The notes beneath the pieces were generated by a model. It saw only the letters and a list, made by a program, of their open reading frames with translations, was not told the origin of the DNA and did not search any database. 64,000 nt of DNA, taken from assembly GCA_029959555.1 (NCBI GenBank), contig JASCPI010000002.1, forward strand, positions 62,001 to 126,000, written 5' to 3'. The DNA is from Lysobacteraceae bacterium PS02065. Its GTDB lineage: Bacteria > Pseudomonadota > Gammaproteobacteria > Xanthomonadales > Rhodanobacteraceae. This document shows, piece after piece, positions 29,457-38,876 of this stretch. Both the position numbers and the translations under genes were made by a program. Each line of letters starts with the position of its first letter. Position 1 is the first letter of the stretch.

Positions 29457-30943
29457 GTCGACTCCGGATTGACGAGACGCCGCAACGGCTCGAAGAGATC
29501 GCCCGCGACGAGTCCGCGAGGTGCACCACCTGCGGCGAGATCGCCGGCGCGTGCGTGCACGACCACGCCGGCGCATGCGGCCTGCCAGGCCTCGAGGCCT
29601 TGCGCGATCAGGCCGGCGACGACGCCGGTCAGCACATCACCCATGCCGCCGCTGGCCATGCCCGGATTGCCGAACGGACACAGGGCGACGCGACCTGCAG
29701 GATCGGCGACGAGGCTGCCGGCGCCCTTGAGTACGACGACGGCGCGATGCCTGCGCGCGAGGTCGCGCACGGCCGCGAAGCGATCGGCCTGCACGTCCGC
29801 CGTCGACACGCCAAGCAGGCGCGCGGCCTCGCCCGGATGCGGTGTCAGCACGCAGGTGTCGGGCAATGCGAGCGGGTCGCGCGCGAGCAGGTTGAGGCCG
29901 TCCGCATCGAGCACGAGCGGCCTGCCGCTGCGCAGGGCGACGTCCCACAGCGCATGCGACCACGCCGACGTGCCGAGGCCGGGCCCGACCGCGAGCACGC
30001 TCGCGCGCGCGACCAGCGGCGCGATCGCCTGCGGACCGTCGACGCCACGCACCATGAGTTCGGGACGTGCGGCGTTGAGCGCCGTGACGTGCGCGCCGCG
30101 CGTCGCGACGCTGACGAGCCCGGCGCCCGCACGCAGCGCGGCTTCGGCCGCGAGGCGCACGGCCCCGGCCATGCCATCGTCGCCACCGATCGCGAGCACG
30201 TGGCCGTGGCGTCCCTTGTTCGTGTTGGCCGCGCGCGGCGCGAGCACGTCGCGCACATCGCCGTCGAGCCGCTCGGCATCGGGGCCGACCGATTCGAACA
30301 AGGCCGCGGGCACGCCGAGCGTGTCGAGTTCGCAGGCGCCCGCATGATCCGGACCGTCGGCCGTGAACAGGCCGCGCTTCCAGCCGACGAAGACGACGGT
30401 GCGCGTCGCGCGCACGGCGGTGCCGCGCACGCTGCCGGTATCGGCATCGAGCCCCGAAGGCACGTCGAGTGCGAGCACGGGCTTGCGGGAGGCATGGATC
30501 GCGGCGACGAGTGCTGCGGCGGTGCCTTCGAGCGGACGGCGCAAGCCGCTGCCGAACAGGCCGTCGACGACGACGTCGGCCGATGCGAGGCGATCGCCGG
30601 CATCGGTCGGCGACAGGATCGGGCCGCGCGCACGCCAGGCTTCACGTGCCGCCCGCGCATCGGCCGTCGCCGCATCGCCGAGGGCGACCACGTCGACATC
30701 GAGCCCCGCCGCATGCGCCTCGCAGGCGACCAGGTAGGCGTCGCCGCCGTTGTTGCCGGGCCCGGCGAGCACGGCGAGACGCCGCGCCAAAGGCCACGAT
30801 CGGCGCAGCACCGCGAACGCTCCGGCCGCCGCACGGCTCATCAGCCTCGCGCCGTCGAGTGCGAACGCTTCGCCCGCCCGCGCATCGAGCGCACGGACCT
30901 GTGCGGCGGTGTAGAGGGCTCGCGATGTCGGAAGCGGATTCAT
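29453..30943 (-). CDS. nnrDE: bifunctional NAD(P)H-hydrate epimerase/dehydratase
   Basis: 496 residues repairing damaged NADHX/NADPHX. The N-terminal YjeF_N epimerase (about 1-215) shows GPGNNGGDAYLVA and VVDGLFGSGL; the C-terminal ADP-dependent dehydratase (about 225-490) has GHVLAIGGDDGMAGA, AVGPGLGTS, LVLDADGLNLLA, LTPHPGEAARLLG and GNPGMASGGMGDVLTG. The fusion is the normal bacterial form. Start ATG 30943 sits 6 bases after a TATCAT box, so the transcript may be leaderless; tsaE follows with a 4-base overlap. Confidence 0.95.
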   Translation of the reverse strand: MNPLPTSRALYTAAQVRALDARAGEAFALDGARLMSRAAAGAFAVLRRSWPLARRLAVLAGPGNNGGDAYLVACEAHAAGLDVDVVALGDAATADARAAREAWRARGPILSPTDAGDRLASADVVVDGLFGSGLRRPLEGTAAALVAAIHASRKPVLALDVPSGLDADTGSVRGTAVRATRTVVFVGWKRGLFTADGPDHAGACELDTLGVPAALFESVGPDAERLDGDVRDVLAPRAANTNKGRHGHVLAIGGDDGMAGAVRLAAEAALRAGAGLVSVATRGAHVTALNAARPELMVRGVDGPQAIAPLVARASVLAVGPGLGTSAWSHALWDVALRSGRPLVLDADGLNLLARDPLALPDTCVLTPHPGEAARLLGVSTADVQADRFAAVRDLARRHRAVVVLKGAGSLVADPAGRVALCPFGNPGMASGGMGDVLTGVVAGLIAQGLEAWQAACAGVVVHARAGDLAAGGAPRGLVAGDLFEPLRRLVNPEST

Positions 30944-30949
30944 CGCGCG

Positions 30950-30955
30950 ATGATA
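30950..30955 (-). promoter_or_regulatory. possible -10 box for a leaderless nnrDE mRNA
   Basis: TATCAT on the minus strand ends 6 bases before the ATG. Same spacing as the boxes before rarA, recQ and the AraC gene. No convincing -35 box. Confidence 0.4.
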
Positions 30956-31025
30956 CGACGCCTCGCGACGCGTCCAGGCTGCCGTTATCCTCGTGCGCCT
31001 CGCGAGCCTGCCGCCAGCCCACGTC

Positions 31026-32120
31026 GTGACCACCGCTCCCGCCACGCTGCCGATCGACCACGCACGTCTCGTCGACGAGATCCGCGCGTGGGCGCGCGAG
31101 CTCGGCTTCCAGCAGGCCGGCATCGCCGGCGTCGACCTCGGCGCGGACGAGACCCACCTGCTCAACTGGCTCGCGGAAGGTCGCCACGGCGAGATGGACT
31201 ACATGGAGCGCCATGGCACGCGGCGCAGCCGCCCGCAGGATCTCGTCGCGGGCACCGTGCGCGTGATTTCGGTGCGCATGGACTACCTGCCCGCTGCCGC
31301 ACGCGACGGATGGGACACGCTCGACGATCCCGATGCGGCCTACGTGGCGCGCTACGCGCTCGGCCGCGATTACCACAAGGTGATGCGCAACCGGCTGCAG
31401 AAACTCGCCGACCGCATCGCGACGCGCACGGGCCCGTTCGGCTATCGCGCGTTCGTCGACTCGGCGCCGGTGCTCGAGCGTGCGCTGGCACGCAACGCAG
31501 GGCTCGGCTGGATCGGCAAGCACACCTGCCTCATCAACAAGGACGCCGGCTCGTGGTTCTTCCTCGGCGAGATCTACACCGACCTGCCGCTGCCGCTCGA
31601 TGCCGAGGCGAGCGCGCACTGCGGCACCTGCACGCGCTGCCTCGAGGTCTGCCCGACCCAGGCGATCGTCGCGCCTTACCAGGTCGACGCGCGACGCTGC
31701 ATCGCCTACCTCACGATCGAATTCGGCGGATCGATCCCGCTCGAGCTGCGCCGGCCGATGGGCAACCGCATCTACGGCTGCGACGACTGCCAGCTCGCCT
31801 GCCCGTGGAACAAGTTCGCGGTGCCGACGCCGGAGACCGATTTCCTGCCCAGGCACGACCTCGACGACAGCACGCTGCTCGCGCTGTTCGCATGGACCGA
31901 AGAGGATTTCCTGTCACGCACGGAGGGCTCGCCGATCCGCCGCACGGGCTACGTCGGCTGGCTGCGCAACATCGCCGTCGCGCTCGGCAACGCGCCGTTC
32001 TCGCCGGCGACGCTGGCTGCGCTCGACGCGAGGCGCGACGACCCGTCCGACCTCGTGCGCGAGCACGTGGCCTGGGCGCTGGACGAGCAGCTCGCGCGCC
32101 GCGATGCCGCGGCGCGCTGA
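31026..32120 (+). CDS. queG: epoxyqueuosine reductase
   Basis: 364 residues; cobalamin- and Fe-S-dependent enzyme that performs the last step of queuosine synthesis in tRNA. Two 4Fe-4S binding sets: CGTCTRCLEVCP plus a later Cys, and CDDCQLACP. Catalytic Asp lies in FVDSAPVLERALA; GLGWIGKHTCLI is typical. GTG 31026 gives a start similar to E. coli (24 residues before ELGFQQ, against 19); an upstream in-frame GTG at 30993 lies inside a likely promoter region (TATCCT at 30986). Divergent from nnrDE, a conserved arrangement. Confidence 0.94.
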   Translation: MTTAPATLPIDHARLVDEIRAWARELGFQQAGIAGVDLGADETHLLNWLAEGRHGEMDYMERHGTRRSRPQDLVAGTVRVISVRMDYLPAAARDGWDTLDDPDAAYVARYALGRDYHKVMRNRLQKLADRIATRTGPFGYRAFVDSAPVLERALARNAGLGWIGKHTCLINKDAGSWFFLGEIYTDLPLPLDAEASAHCGTCTRCLEVCPTQAIVAPYQVDARRCIAYLTIEFGGSIPLELRRPMGNRIYGCDDCQLACPWNKFAVPTPETDFLPRHDLDDSTLLALFAWTEEDFLSRTEGSPIRRTGYVGWLRNIAVALGNAPFSPATLAALDARRDDPSDLVREHVAWALDEQLARRDAAAR

Positions 32121-32124
32121 AGCG

Positions 32125-32505
32125 TCAGGCAGCCTGCTTCGGAATCGAATCGTTGGTGTGGGTCAGGCGGTTGTGGCGGTCGACGTACACGAGCGTCGGC
32201 TTGAACGCGGCGGCCTGAGCCTCGTCGAGCACGCCATAGGCGCAGATGATGATGATGTCGCCCGGCTGGGCCAGGTGGGCGGCCGCGCCGTTGATCGACA
32301 CGGTGCCGGCGCCTTCCTCGGCGCGGATCGCGTAGGTGCTGAAGCGCGTGCCGCTGTTCACGTTGTAGATGTGGATCTGCTCGTACTCGCGGATGCCCGA
32401 GATATCGAGCAGGCGGCCATCGATGGCGCAGGAGCCTTCGTAGTGGAGCTCGGCATGGGTGACGATGGCCCGGTGGATCTTGGCCTTGAGCATGTTCAGG
32501 TGCAT
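32125..32505 (-). CDS. panD: aspartate 1-decarboxylase
   Basis: 126 residues. Pyruvoyl enzyme converting L-aspartate to beta-alanine for pantothenate. With ATG 32505 the self-cleavage pair is Gly24-Ser25 in HYEGSCAID, the same numbering as E. coli, which supports this start (GAAGG lies 8 bases upstream). [22 protein letters not shown] and [10 protein letters not shown] are family blocks. It is separated from panC by about 380 bases including a terminator, so it has its own promoter. Confidence 0.96.
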   Translation of the reverse strand: MHLNMLKAKIHRAIVTHAELHYEGSCAIDGRLLDISGIREYEQIHIYNVNSGTRFSTYAIRAEEGAGTVSINGAAAHLAQPGDIIIICAYGVLDEAQAAAFKPTLVYVDRHNRLTHTNDSIPKQAA

Positions 32506-32886
32506 GGCGAAGCCTTCACAACAATGTTGCAGGAAAACAACGTAATAATGATATCCGATGCCGTGTCGAGCGATCGACCTAACAAACGCTCGCGTATGGC
32601 GGAAGGACGGGCGCTCGATGACAGGGCGAAATAACCCATATGAATCATGATCTTGCAGCCATATCGCCACGAACTCCGGGCAAAAAAAACCCTCGCAGCG
32701 AGATCGCGCGAGGGTCCAGATTGGAGTGACGACTACCTGCAATGCGCCCTGGTGGCCTCGAGGTTCCGCAACATCCGTTGCGAAAACCCCTAGGACGGTG
32801 GTGACAATACCACAGCGTGTTGCGAAGTGCCATACCGGTCACACAACTTTTTCGACCGTCGGCATGGCGCCTGAACCGCGACCGGC
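32506..32886. other. intergenic region between panC and panD
   Basis: About 380 bases with no gene. It holds the panC terminator (32682-32715) and must contain the panD promoter on the minus strand; the part next to panD is AT-rich (32530-32560) but I cannot name a clear -35/-10 pair. No riboswitch-like structure was recognised. Confidence 0.5.
32682..32715 (-). terminator. rho-independent terminator after panC
   Basis: On the minus strand a CCCTCGC/GCGAGGG stem (7 bp, extended by A-T pairs) with an 11-base loop is followed directly by eight T. It ends transcription coming from panC before panD. Confidence 0.85.
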
Positions 32887-33747
32887 TCAGGACGCCGGAT
32901 CGTCGGCTGCGAGATTGTCGATGAGACGTACGCCCCCCAGGCGCGCCGCCACGAGCGCGACAAGGCCTTCGCGCACGTCGGGGCCGGGAACCGCCAACGT
33001 CACCGCATCGCGGAAGACCGCGTAATCAGGAATGAAGCCCGCTTCGACGAGTCGACGCGACGCGCCGGCCTCGATCGCCTCGAGCGGTGGGCCATCGTCA
33101 CGAAGCTCGCGAACCATCGCGCGCAGCGTGGCGTTGACCTCGCGTGCCGCCTGCCGCTGGCCTGCATCGAGGTACTGGTTGCGCGAACTCATCGCGAGCC
33201 CCCCCTCCTCTCGCACGATTGGCGCACCGACGATCTCGATGCCGAAGCACAGGTCGAGCACGAGCCGGCGGATCACGAGCAGCTGTTGGTAGTCCTTGCG
33301 GCCGAACATGGCCACGTCGGGCTGGACGAGGTTGAACAGCTTCGACACGACGGTCGCCACGCCGTCGAAATGCCCGGGACGGATCGCACCTTCGAGCACG
33401 TCGGACAGACCCGGCACCGAGACGCGCACGCCGTCGTCCGCGCCGAGCGGGTACATCGTCGCGACGTCGGGAAGGAACAACACATCGCAGCCGTGCGCAG
33501 CGAGTCCGCGCGCGTCGTCGTCGGGCGTGCGCGGGTAACGCGCGAAATCCTCGTTCGGCCCGAACTGGGTCGGATTGACGAACACGCTCGCGACGACCAG
33601 CGACGCGCGCCCGCGCGCCTGCGCCACCAGCGAGTGATGGCCTGCGTGGAGGTTGCCCATCGTCGGCACGAGGCCGATCGAACCGCCCTCGCGGCGGGTG
33701 GCGCGCGTGATGCCGCGGAGCTCGTCGATCGACGTGACGATCTGCAT
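32887..33747 (-). CDS. panC: pantothenate synthetase
   Basis: 286 residues; ATP-dependent joining of pantoate and beta-alanine. PTMGNLHAGHHSLV contains the HxGH nucleotide-binding signature, followed by FVNPTQFGPNEDF, GHFDGVATVVSKLFN, FGRKDYQQLLVIRR and MSSRNQYL (KMSKS-like). Start ATG 33747 lies 7 bases after the panB stop. Length is normal (E. coli 283). Confidence 0.96.
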   Translation of the reverse strand: MQIVTSIDELRGITRATRREGGSIGLVPTMGNLHAGHHSLVAQARGRASLVVASVFVNPTQFGPNEDFARYPRTPDDDARGLAAHGCDVLFLPDVATMYPLGADDGVRVSVPGLSDVLEGAIRPGHFDGVATVVSKLFNLVQPDVAMFGRKDYQQLLVIRRLVLDLCFGIEIVGAPIVREEGGLAMSSRNQYLDAGQRQAAREVNATLRAMVRELRDDGPPLEAIEAGASRRLVEAGFIPDYAVFRDAVTLAVPGPDVREGLVALVAARLGGVRLIDNLAADDPAS

Positions 33748-33754
33748 GGCGATC

Positions 33755-34576
33755 TCAGTACGCGTGTTCGGCGGCCGGGAAGGCCTTCGTGCGTACGGCA
33801 TCCACATAGGCGGCGACCGCAGCCGCGACCGAACCCTGCCCGGCGAGGAAGTCCTTGCTGAAGCGAGGACGCTTGCCCGGCGTGACACCGAGCAGGTCGT
33901 GGATCACGAGCACCTGGCCGTCGCACTCGGCACCGGCACCGATGCCGATCGTCGGGATCGCGAGCTCCTGCGTGATGCGCGCGGCCAGCGCGGCCGGCAC
34001 GCACTCGAGCACGAGCAGGTCGGCACCGGCCTCGGCGACGGCATGTGCCTCGGCGACGAGACGCTCGGCCTCCGACGCCTGGCGACCCTGTACCCGGTAG
34101 CCGCCGAAGCGATGCACCGACTGCGGCGTGAGGCCGAGATGCGCGCAGACCGGGATGTCGCGATCGGCGAGTGCCGCGATCGATTCGAGCACGTAACCGG
34201 CGCCTTCGAGCTTGACCATCGCCGCGCCGCCTTCGGCGACGAGGCGCGCCGCCGACGCGAGTGCCGTCGGCACGTCGCGGTAAGTCATGAACGGCAAGTC
34301 CGCGACCAGCAAGGCCTTGCGCAGGCCGCGTGCGACCGCGGCCGTGTGGTAGACGACGTGGTCGAGCGTCACGGGCAGCGTGCTCGAATGGCCTTGCACG
34401 ACCATGCCGAGCGAATCGCCGACGAGCACGACGTCGACGCCGTTCGCATCGAGACAGGCCGCGAAGCTCGCGTCGTAGCAGGTCAGCGAAGCGATCTTGC
34501 TGCCGTCGACCTTGCGCTGACGCAGCGACGGGACGGTGATCGGTGCCGTGGCGGCACCGGGAGACGAGGCATACAT
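33755..34576 (-). CDS. panB: 3-methyl-2-oxobutanoate hydroxymethyltransferase
   Basis: 273 residues; first committed step of pantothenate synthesis using methylene-[28 protein letters not shown] (metal-binding Asp), [39 protein letters not shown] and [24 protein letters not shown] are all present. ATG 34576 begins [22 protein letters not shown]; no strong ribosome-binding site is visible. It follows folK by 43 bases. Confidence 0.96.
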   Translation of the reverse strand: MYASSPGAATAPITVPSLRQRKVDGSKIASLTCYDASFAACLDANGVDVVLVGDSLGMVVQGHSSTLPVTLDHVVYHTAAVARGLRKALLVADLPFMTYRDVPTALASAARLVAEGGAAMVKLEGAGYVLESIAALADRDIPVCAHLGLTPQSVHRFGGYRVQGRQASEAERLVAEAHAVAEAGADLLVLECVPAALAARITQELAIPTIGIGAGAECDGQVLVIHDLLGVTPGKRPRFSKDFLAGQGSVAAAVAAYVDAVRTKAFPAAEHAY

Positions 34577-34619
34577 GGATGAAGGGATGACGCGGCGTGC
34601 CGGGACGGCAGCGGGACCG

Positions 34620-35138
34620 CTATCGTAACGTGCCCTGCACCGGCGCCGCGATGTCGAGGCGCGTGCAGGCCGAGGCGTCGACGCCGGCGAGCAGCGCGTC
34701 CACACGCCCCTGCCCCGGAACCTCGACCGACGGCGCGACTTCGGCCAGCGGCACGAGCACGAACGCACGTTCGCGCAGGCGCGGGTGCGGCACGACGAGG
34801 CCTTCCTCGTCGACGCGCTGGTCGCCGTAGACGAGCAGGTCGAGATCGATGCGACGCGGCCCCCAGCGCTCGCCGTCACGCACGCGCCCGAGTGCACGCT
34901 CGATGGCGAGCAGGGCGTCGAGCAGTGCGCGTGGCGCGAGCCCGGTGTCGATCCCGGCGACCGCATTGACGAATGCGGGTTGTTCGATCACGCCCCAGGG
35001 TGGCGTGCGCCAAAGGCCCGAGGTGGCGACCAGCCGAGTGCCCGGCAGCTCAGCGATGCGATCGAGGGCGAGGCCGAGCTGGCGAGGTGGATCGTCGAGA
35101 TTGCTGCCGAGGCCGATGAAGGCGCGGACCGCGCTCAC
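34620..35138 (-). CDS. folK: 6-hydroxymethyl-7,8-dihydropterin pyrophosphokinase
   Basis: 172 residues; transfers pyrophosphate from ATP in folate synthesis. [15 protein letters not shown] at the N-terminus, [10 protein letters not shown], the signature [15 protein letters not shown], and [23 protein letters not shown] 35138 overlaps the pcnB stop by 4 bases (GTGA). The pcnB-folK-panB-panC order is standard in gammaproteobacteria. Confidence 0.95.
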   Translation of the reverse strand: MSAVRAFIGLGSNLDDPPRQLGLALDRIAELPGTRLVATSGLWRTPPWGVIEQPAFVNAVAGIDTGLAPRALLDALLAIERALGRVRDGERWGPRRIDLDLLVYGDQRVDEEGLVVPHPRLRERAFVLVPLAEVAPSVEVPGQGRVDALLAGVDASACTRLDIAAPVQGTLR

Positions 35139-36523
35139 TCCACCGCGTCCGCCGGTGCCCCGCCACCACCACCGGGAGCCTTGCGGCGGCGACGCCGCGG
35201 ACGCTTGCGCGCGGGCGTGCGCTCGATGCCCTCGTCGTCGCCGGCAGGCGCCGGCTGCGTCAGCATGCGCGACAGTTCGGCACCGCCGGCTTCCTGCGCC
35301 TCGGTCCACCAGTCGACCAGTTCGACGAGCTCGGCCTCCTCGTTGGCGCGCAGCACGAGGAAATCGAACGCGGCACGGAACCGCGGATGCGACAGCAGGC
35401 GGTTCACGCGCTTCTTCTGGCGCTGTTCGAAGCGGGGCTGCAGCGCCCAGATCTCCTCCATGCCGAGGCCGAAGCGTCGCGGTATCGCGACGCGCGAAGC
35501 CTGTTCGTGCATGACGCGATCGGCTGCGACGGGCCACGCGACGGCAGGCTCGGTGCCTTCGTCGATGAGCTTCTGCGCGGTCGCACGCACGGGTTCCCAC
35601 AGCATCGCCGCGAACAGGAACGCCGGCGTGACGGTCTTGTCGCTGCGCACGCGCTCGTCGGTGCTTTCGAACGTGTAGCCGAGCATGCGGCCGAACGTCG
35701 CACGGTTCGGTCCCGCGAGTGCAGCGGCCGTGGCCGGGAAGATCTGGCCGAGCAGGTCGTTGTTGTGCAGACCGCGCAGGCTCGCGAGGCCGTGCCCCGA
35801 GAGGAACAGCTTGAGCGACTCGTCGAACAGGCGCGCGGGCGCGACATCGGCGAGCAGCGGCGCGAGGCGCTGGATCGGTTCGGCCGCCTCGGGCGCGATC
35901 GTGAAACCGAGCTTGGCCGCGAGGCGCACGGCGCGCAGCATGCGCACGGGATCCTCGCGGTAACGCTGCTCGGGATCACCGATCAGGCGCATCGCATGCG
36001 AATGCAGGTCCTCCAGGCCACCGACGTAGTCGCGCACGCTGAAATCGGCGATGTCGTAGTAGAGCGCGTTGACCGTGAAGTCGCGACGGATCGCATCCTC
36101 TTCGATCGATCCGTACACGTTGTCGCGCAGGATGCGTCCGTCGACCACCTGGCGATCGGCGTTGCCGTCTTCGCCGATGCCGCGGAACGTCGCGACCTCG
36201 ACGATCTCGCGCCCGAACACGACGTGCGCGAGGCGGAAGCGCCGCCCGATCAGGCGACAATTGCGGAACAGCGCGCGCGTCTGTTCGGGGGTCGCGTCGG
36301 TGGCGACGTCGAAGTCCTTCGGATGTCCGCCGAGCAGCAGGTCACGCACCGCTCCGCCGACGAGGAACGCCTTGTAGCCGGCTTCGTGCAGGCGATACAG
36401 CACGCGCAATGCGCCGCTGGAAATGTTCTTGCGCGAGATGCCGTGCTCGGAGCGCGGCACGATGCGCGGGACGATCGCTGCTGCGGGTATCGTCGATGAG
36501 GACTGCGGCGCTGCTGGGTTCAT
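35135..36523 (-). CDS. pcnB: poly(A) polymerase I
   Basis: 462 residues; adds 3' poly(A) tails that destabilise RNA. Nucleotidyltransferase motif FLVGGAVRDLLLGGHPKDFDVAT, second block RRDFTVNALYYD, RNA-binding block EDPVRMLRAVRLAAKLGF. The C-terminus is very basic (RKRPRRRRRKAPG), typical of PcnB and distinguishing it from CCA-adding enzyme. Length matches E. coli (465). Confidence 0.95.
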   Translation of the reverse strand: MNPAAPQSSSTIPAAAIVPRIVPRSEHGISRKNISSGALRVLYRLHEAGYKAFLVGGAVRDLLLGGHPKDFDVATDATPEQTRALFRNCRLIGRRFRLAHVVFGREIVEVATFRGIGEDGNADRQVVDGRILRDNVYGSIEEDAIRRDFTVNALYYDIADFSVRDYVGGLEDLHSHAMRLIGDPEQRYREDPVRMLRAVRLAAKLGFTIAPEAAEPIQRLAPLLADVAPARLFDESLKLFLSGHGLASLRGLHNNDLLGQIFPATAAALAGPNRATFGRMLGYTFESTDERVRSDKTVTPAFLFAAMLWEPVRATAQKLIDEGTEPAVAWPVAADRVMHEQASRVAIPRRFGLGMEEIWALQPRFEQRQKKRVNRLLSHPRFRAAFDFLVLRANEEAELVELVDWWTEAQEAGGAELSRMLTQPAPAGDDEGIERTPARKRPRRRRRKAPGGGGGAPADAVE

Positions 36524-36563
36524 TCAGTGATCACGTTGGAGGCGGTTCCGTGCAACGGGACGA

Positions 36564-36591
36564 TTGTCGTCGGTTACGAATCCGTTATACT
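36564..36591 (+). promoter_or_regulatory. promoter of tRNA-Glu
   Basis: TTGTCG (36564-36569) and TATACT (36586-36591) with a 16-base spacer; the start of tRNA-Glu lies 31 bases beyond the -10 box. A C-rich discriminator region follows the -10 box. Confidence 0.65.
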
Positions 36592-36621
36592 ACGCCCCCC
36601 ACGCAGTTTGCCCCAAACAAC

Positions 36622-36697
36622 GCTCCCTTCGTCTAGTGGTCCAGGACACCGCCCTCTCAAGGCGGGAACACGAGTTCGAACCTCGTAGGGAGCGCCA
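36622..36697 (+). tRNA. tRNA-Glu (anticodon CUC)
   Basis: Acceptor GCTCCCT/AGGGAGC, anticodon arm CCGCC-CTCTCAA-GGCGG with CTC at positions 34-36, T arm CGAGTTCGAACCTCG, discriminator G and encoded CCA. It is 76 nt with CCA. It lies between pcnB (divergent) and fdxA (48 bases downstream). Confidence 0.95.
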
Positions 36698-36744
36698 ACT
36701 GCCTGTCTCGCCTCCTCCGCTTCGTACGCCGCCGCACTGATCGC

Positions 36745-37068
36745 ATGCCCTTCGTCGTCACCGAGAACTGCGTCAAGTGCAAGTACACCGACTGCGTCGA
36801 AGTCTGCCCGGTCGACTGCTTCCACGAAGGTGCGAACTTCCTCGTGATCGATCCCGAGGAATGCATCGACTGCACGCTGTGCGAGCCCGAGTGCCCGGCG
36901 AACGCGATCTATCCCGAGGACGACGTCCCGGCTGGGCAGGAAGCCTTCATCGCGCTCAACGCCGAACTCGCCAAGGCCTGGCCCGTGCTGACCGAACGCC
37001 GTGACCCGCCGGCCGATGCCAAGGAATGGGACGGCAAGCCCGGCAAGATCGATCTCATCGAACGCTGA
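36745..37068 (+). CDS. fdxA: 7Fe ferredoxin (FdxA)
   Basis: 107-residue electron carrier very like Azotobacter ferredoxin [19 protein letters not shown] and [12 protein letters not shown] bind one 3Fe-4S and one 4Fe-4S cluster; the C-terminal extension ([30 protein letters not shown]) matches this class. The redox partner is unknown. It lies 47 bases after tRNA-Glu, possibly sharing its promoter, and is followed by a strong terminator. Confidence 0.95.
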   Translation: MPFVVTENCVKCKYTDCVEVCPVDCFHEGANFLVIDPEECIDCTLCEPECPANAIYPEDDVPAGQEAFIALNAELAKAWPVLTERRDPPADAKEWDGKPGKIDLIER

Positions 37069-37083
37069 CCGGCACCGTCAGGT

Positions 37084-37114
37084 AAAAAAAAACGCCGCTC
37101 ACGCGGCGTTTTTT
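37084..37114. terminator. bidirectional rho-independent terminator
   Basis: CGCCGC-TCAC-GCGGCG stem-loop with nine A on the left and six T on the right, extendable by A-T pairs. It serves fdxA on the plus strand and bamC on the minus strand. Confidence 0.9.
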
Positions 37115-37134
37115 CGTTTCAGCGACAGCGCTGT

Positions 37135-37770
37135 TCAGGACAGGCGCTCGCGCAGCACCGACAGCACGTCGCGCGCGGCGTTCTTCGATGCCTCGTCGCT
37201 CCCACCTTCGACCGTGACCACGCTCGCGTCGCCTTCGCCGGTCACGCGCACGGTCAGGGAGACCGACGTCGAGACCTTCTTGCCGCCGGCCTTGCCGAAC
37301 GTGACCGCGCGCTTGAGCCAGCCCGCGCGCTGCGTCGTCGTGCCGCTGCCCTGGATGTCGTAGGTCCCCGCCGAAGCATCGCTGGAACGAACCGTCGCGA
37401 TGCCCGAACGCTCGAGCGCGAGGCCGACACGACGGAACGTGCTGTCGGCCGTGTCGGCGACACGCAGGCCTTCGCCGACGACGCCAACACCGGCGCCTAT
37501 CGCAGGCGCGGCATCACCCGGTGCAGCGACACGCGGCGCGGAGCCGCTCGACGCCGCGCCGCCGGCGGCCTCCGGAATCACGAGCGAGCCGCCCGTGTTC
37601 GGAACGTCGAGATCCGGCGGCACCTCGAGAGGCCGTTCCTGGCGGGCCTTCTTGTAGGCGTCGTTCTCGCCGAACTTGGTGCGCAGCCAGCTGCAGCCAC
37701 CGAGCATCGACACGGACACGACCGCACAGGCGACGATCTTGAGGGTTCTGTTCACGGTGAAGGTTTCCAT
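37135..37770 (-). CDS. bamC: BamC-like outer-membrane lipoprotein
   Basis: 211-residue lipoprotein of the NlpB/BamC type, an accessory part of the beta-barrel assembly machine. Signal with lipobox LGGC (Cys26), then a disordered Pro/Gly region (DLDVPNTGGSLVIPEAAGG resembles the BamC segment that contacts BamD) and one folded domain (about 115-210). E. coli BamC is 344 residues with two folded domains, so this form is short. Position next to dapA is conserved. ATG 37770; a GTG five codons later is also possible. Confidence 0.85.
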   Translation of the reverse strand: METFTVNRTLKIVACAVVSVSMLGGCSWLRTKFGENDAYKKARQERPLEVPPDLDVPNTGGSLVIPEAAGGAASSGSAPRVAAPGDAAPAIGAGVGVVGEGLRVADTADSTFRRVGLALERSGIATVRSSDASAGTYDIQGSGTTTQRAGWLKRAVTFGKAGGKKVSTSVSLTVRVTGEGDASVVTVEGGSDEASKNAARDVLSVLRERLS

Positions 37771-37784
37771 GGTTCGTTTGGCAC

Positions 37785-38687
37785 TCAACCGGCGGCGCGG
37801 GCCGCATCGGCGAGGCCGAGGTCGACGAGAATGCGGCGTGCGCGTTCGTGGTGCGGGGCCGACAGCGTGACGAGCGGCAGGCGAGGTTGTGCATCGCCCA
37901 GTCCGAGCGCCTGCAGGCACCACTTGACGGGAATCGGGTTCGGCTCGGCACCGAGCAGGTCGTAGAGCGCATGCAGGCGCGCATCGAGGGACGAGGCCGT
38001 GGCCTCGTCGCCGCGCGCAGCCGCCTCGCACAGCTGCTGCATCGCATACGGCGCGACGTTGGCGGCGACGGAGATCACGCCCGCGGCACCATCGCCGATG
38101 GCCCGCATGCAGGTCGGGTCGTCACCGGACAGCACGACGAAACCGTCGCCACGCAATGCGAGCAGCTCGTGCATGCGCGTCGCATCGGGCACGGCCTCCT
38201 TGATGCCGACGATGCCGGCCGTGTCGACCAGTCGCGCGACGGTCGAAGGCAGCAGGTCGCAGGCGCTGCGCGACGGCACGTTGTACAGGATCACGGGCAG
38301 GCCGCCGTGTGCGGCGACTTCACCGAAGTGCCGGTACAGGCCCTCCTGGGTAGGACGCACGTAAGCCGGTGTCACGACGAGCGCAGCGTCCGCACCGAGC
38401 TCGGCGGCGAGACGCGTCTGCACGATCGTCCTGCGCGTGGACTGCAGGCCCGTGCCGGCGATGACCGGCACTCGGCGCGCGACACGCTTGACCGCGGCGG
38501 ACAGCAGCGCGGCGAACTCGTCGGTTTCGAGCGCAGCGCCTTCGCCGGTCGACCCGGCCACGACGAGCGCACGCGTGCCCGCGTCGAGCTGGTAGTCGAT
38601 GAGGCGCGCGAACGCGTCGAGGTCGAGGGTGTCGCCGCCCGACGCGAACGGCGTGGCCAGCGCGCAGATGCTTCCGGAGAGGTTCAA
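37785..38687 (-). CDS. dapA: 4-hydroxy-tetrahydrodipicolinate synthase
   Basis: 300 residues; condenses pyruvate and aspartate semialdehyde in lysine/diaminopimelate synthesis. GSTGEGAAL, VTPAYVRPTQEGLYRHF, YNVPSRSACDL and the Schiff-base Lys in VGIKEAVPDATR, then VLSGDD and NPIPVKWCLQ. The family begins at the NLSGSICALATPF block, but no ATG or GTG lies close upstream; TTG 38687 fits that start exactly. It precedes bamC by 14 bases. Confidence 0.93.
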   Translation of the reverse strand: MNLSGSICALATPFASGGDTLDLDAFARLIDYQLDAGTRALVVAGSTGEGAALETDEFAALLSAAVKRVARRVPVIAGTGLQSTRRTIVQTRLAAELGADAALVVTPAYVRPTQEGLYRHFGEVAAHGGLPVILYNVPSRSACDLLPSTVARLVDTAGIVGIKEAVPDATRMHELLALRGDGFVVLSGDDPTCMRAIGDGAAGVISVAANVAPYAMQQLCEAAARGDEATASSLDARLHALYDLLGAEPNPIPVKWCLQALGLGDAQPRLPLVTLSAPHHERARRILVDLGLADAARAAG

Positions 38688-38876
38688 GGCGGGGTCGGCA
38701 TGCGCATCGTCAATCGACGGATGGTATGGCCAAGCACGGGCGAAGTCCAATGCCCGGAAGGGCTCGCCCGGACGTGTCTTGCGGGGTCCATGGACGGCCA
38801 GTATGCTCGGATCGCAGGCCTCGATGCGGCTGCGCCACCGCGCCGCACACGCCGTGAAAAGGCAGGAAAGCAGCTC

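Noticed and set aside
29312..32218. 968-codon plus-strand open frame
   Set aside because: Runs antisense to tsaE/nnrDE and out of frame over queG; no domain features.
38688..38876. Lysine riboswitch upstream of dapA
   Set aside because: The region lacks the conserved core and there is no terminator-like hairpin; lysine riboswitches are also unusual in this position in this group.
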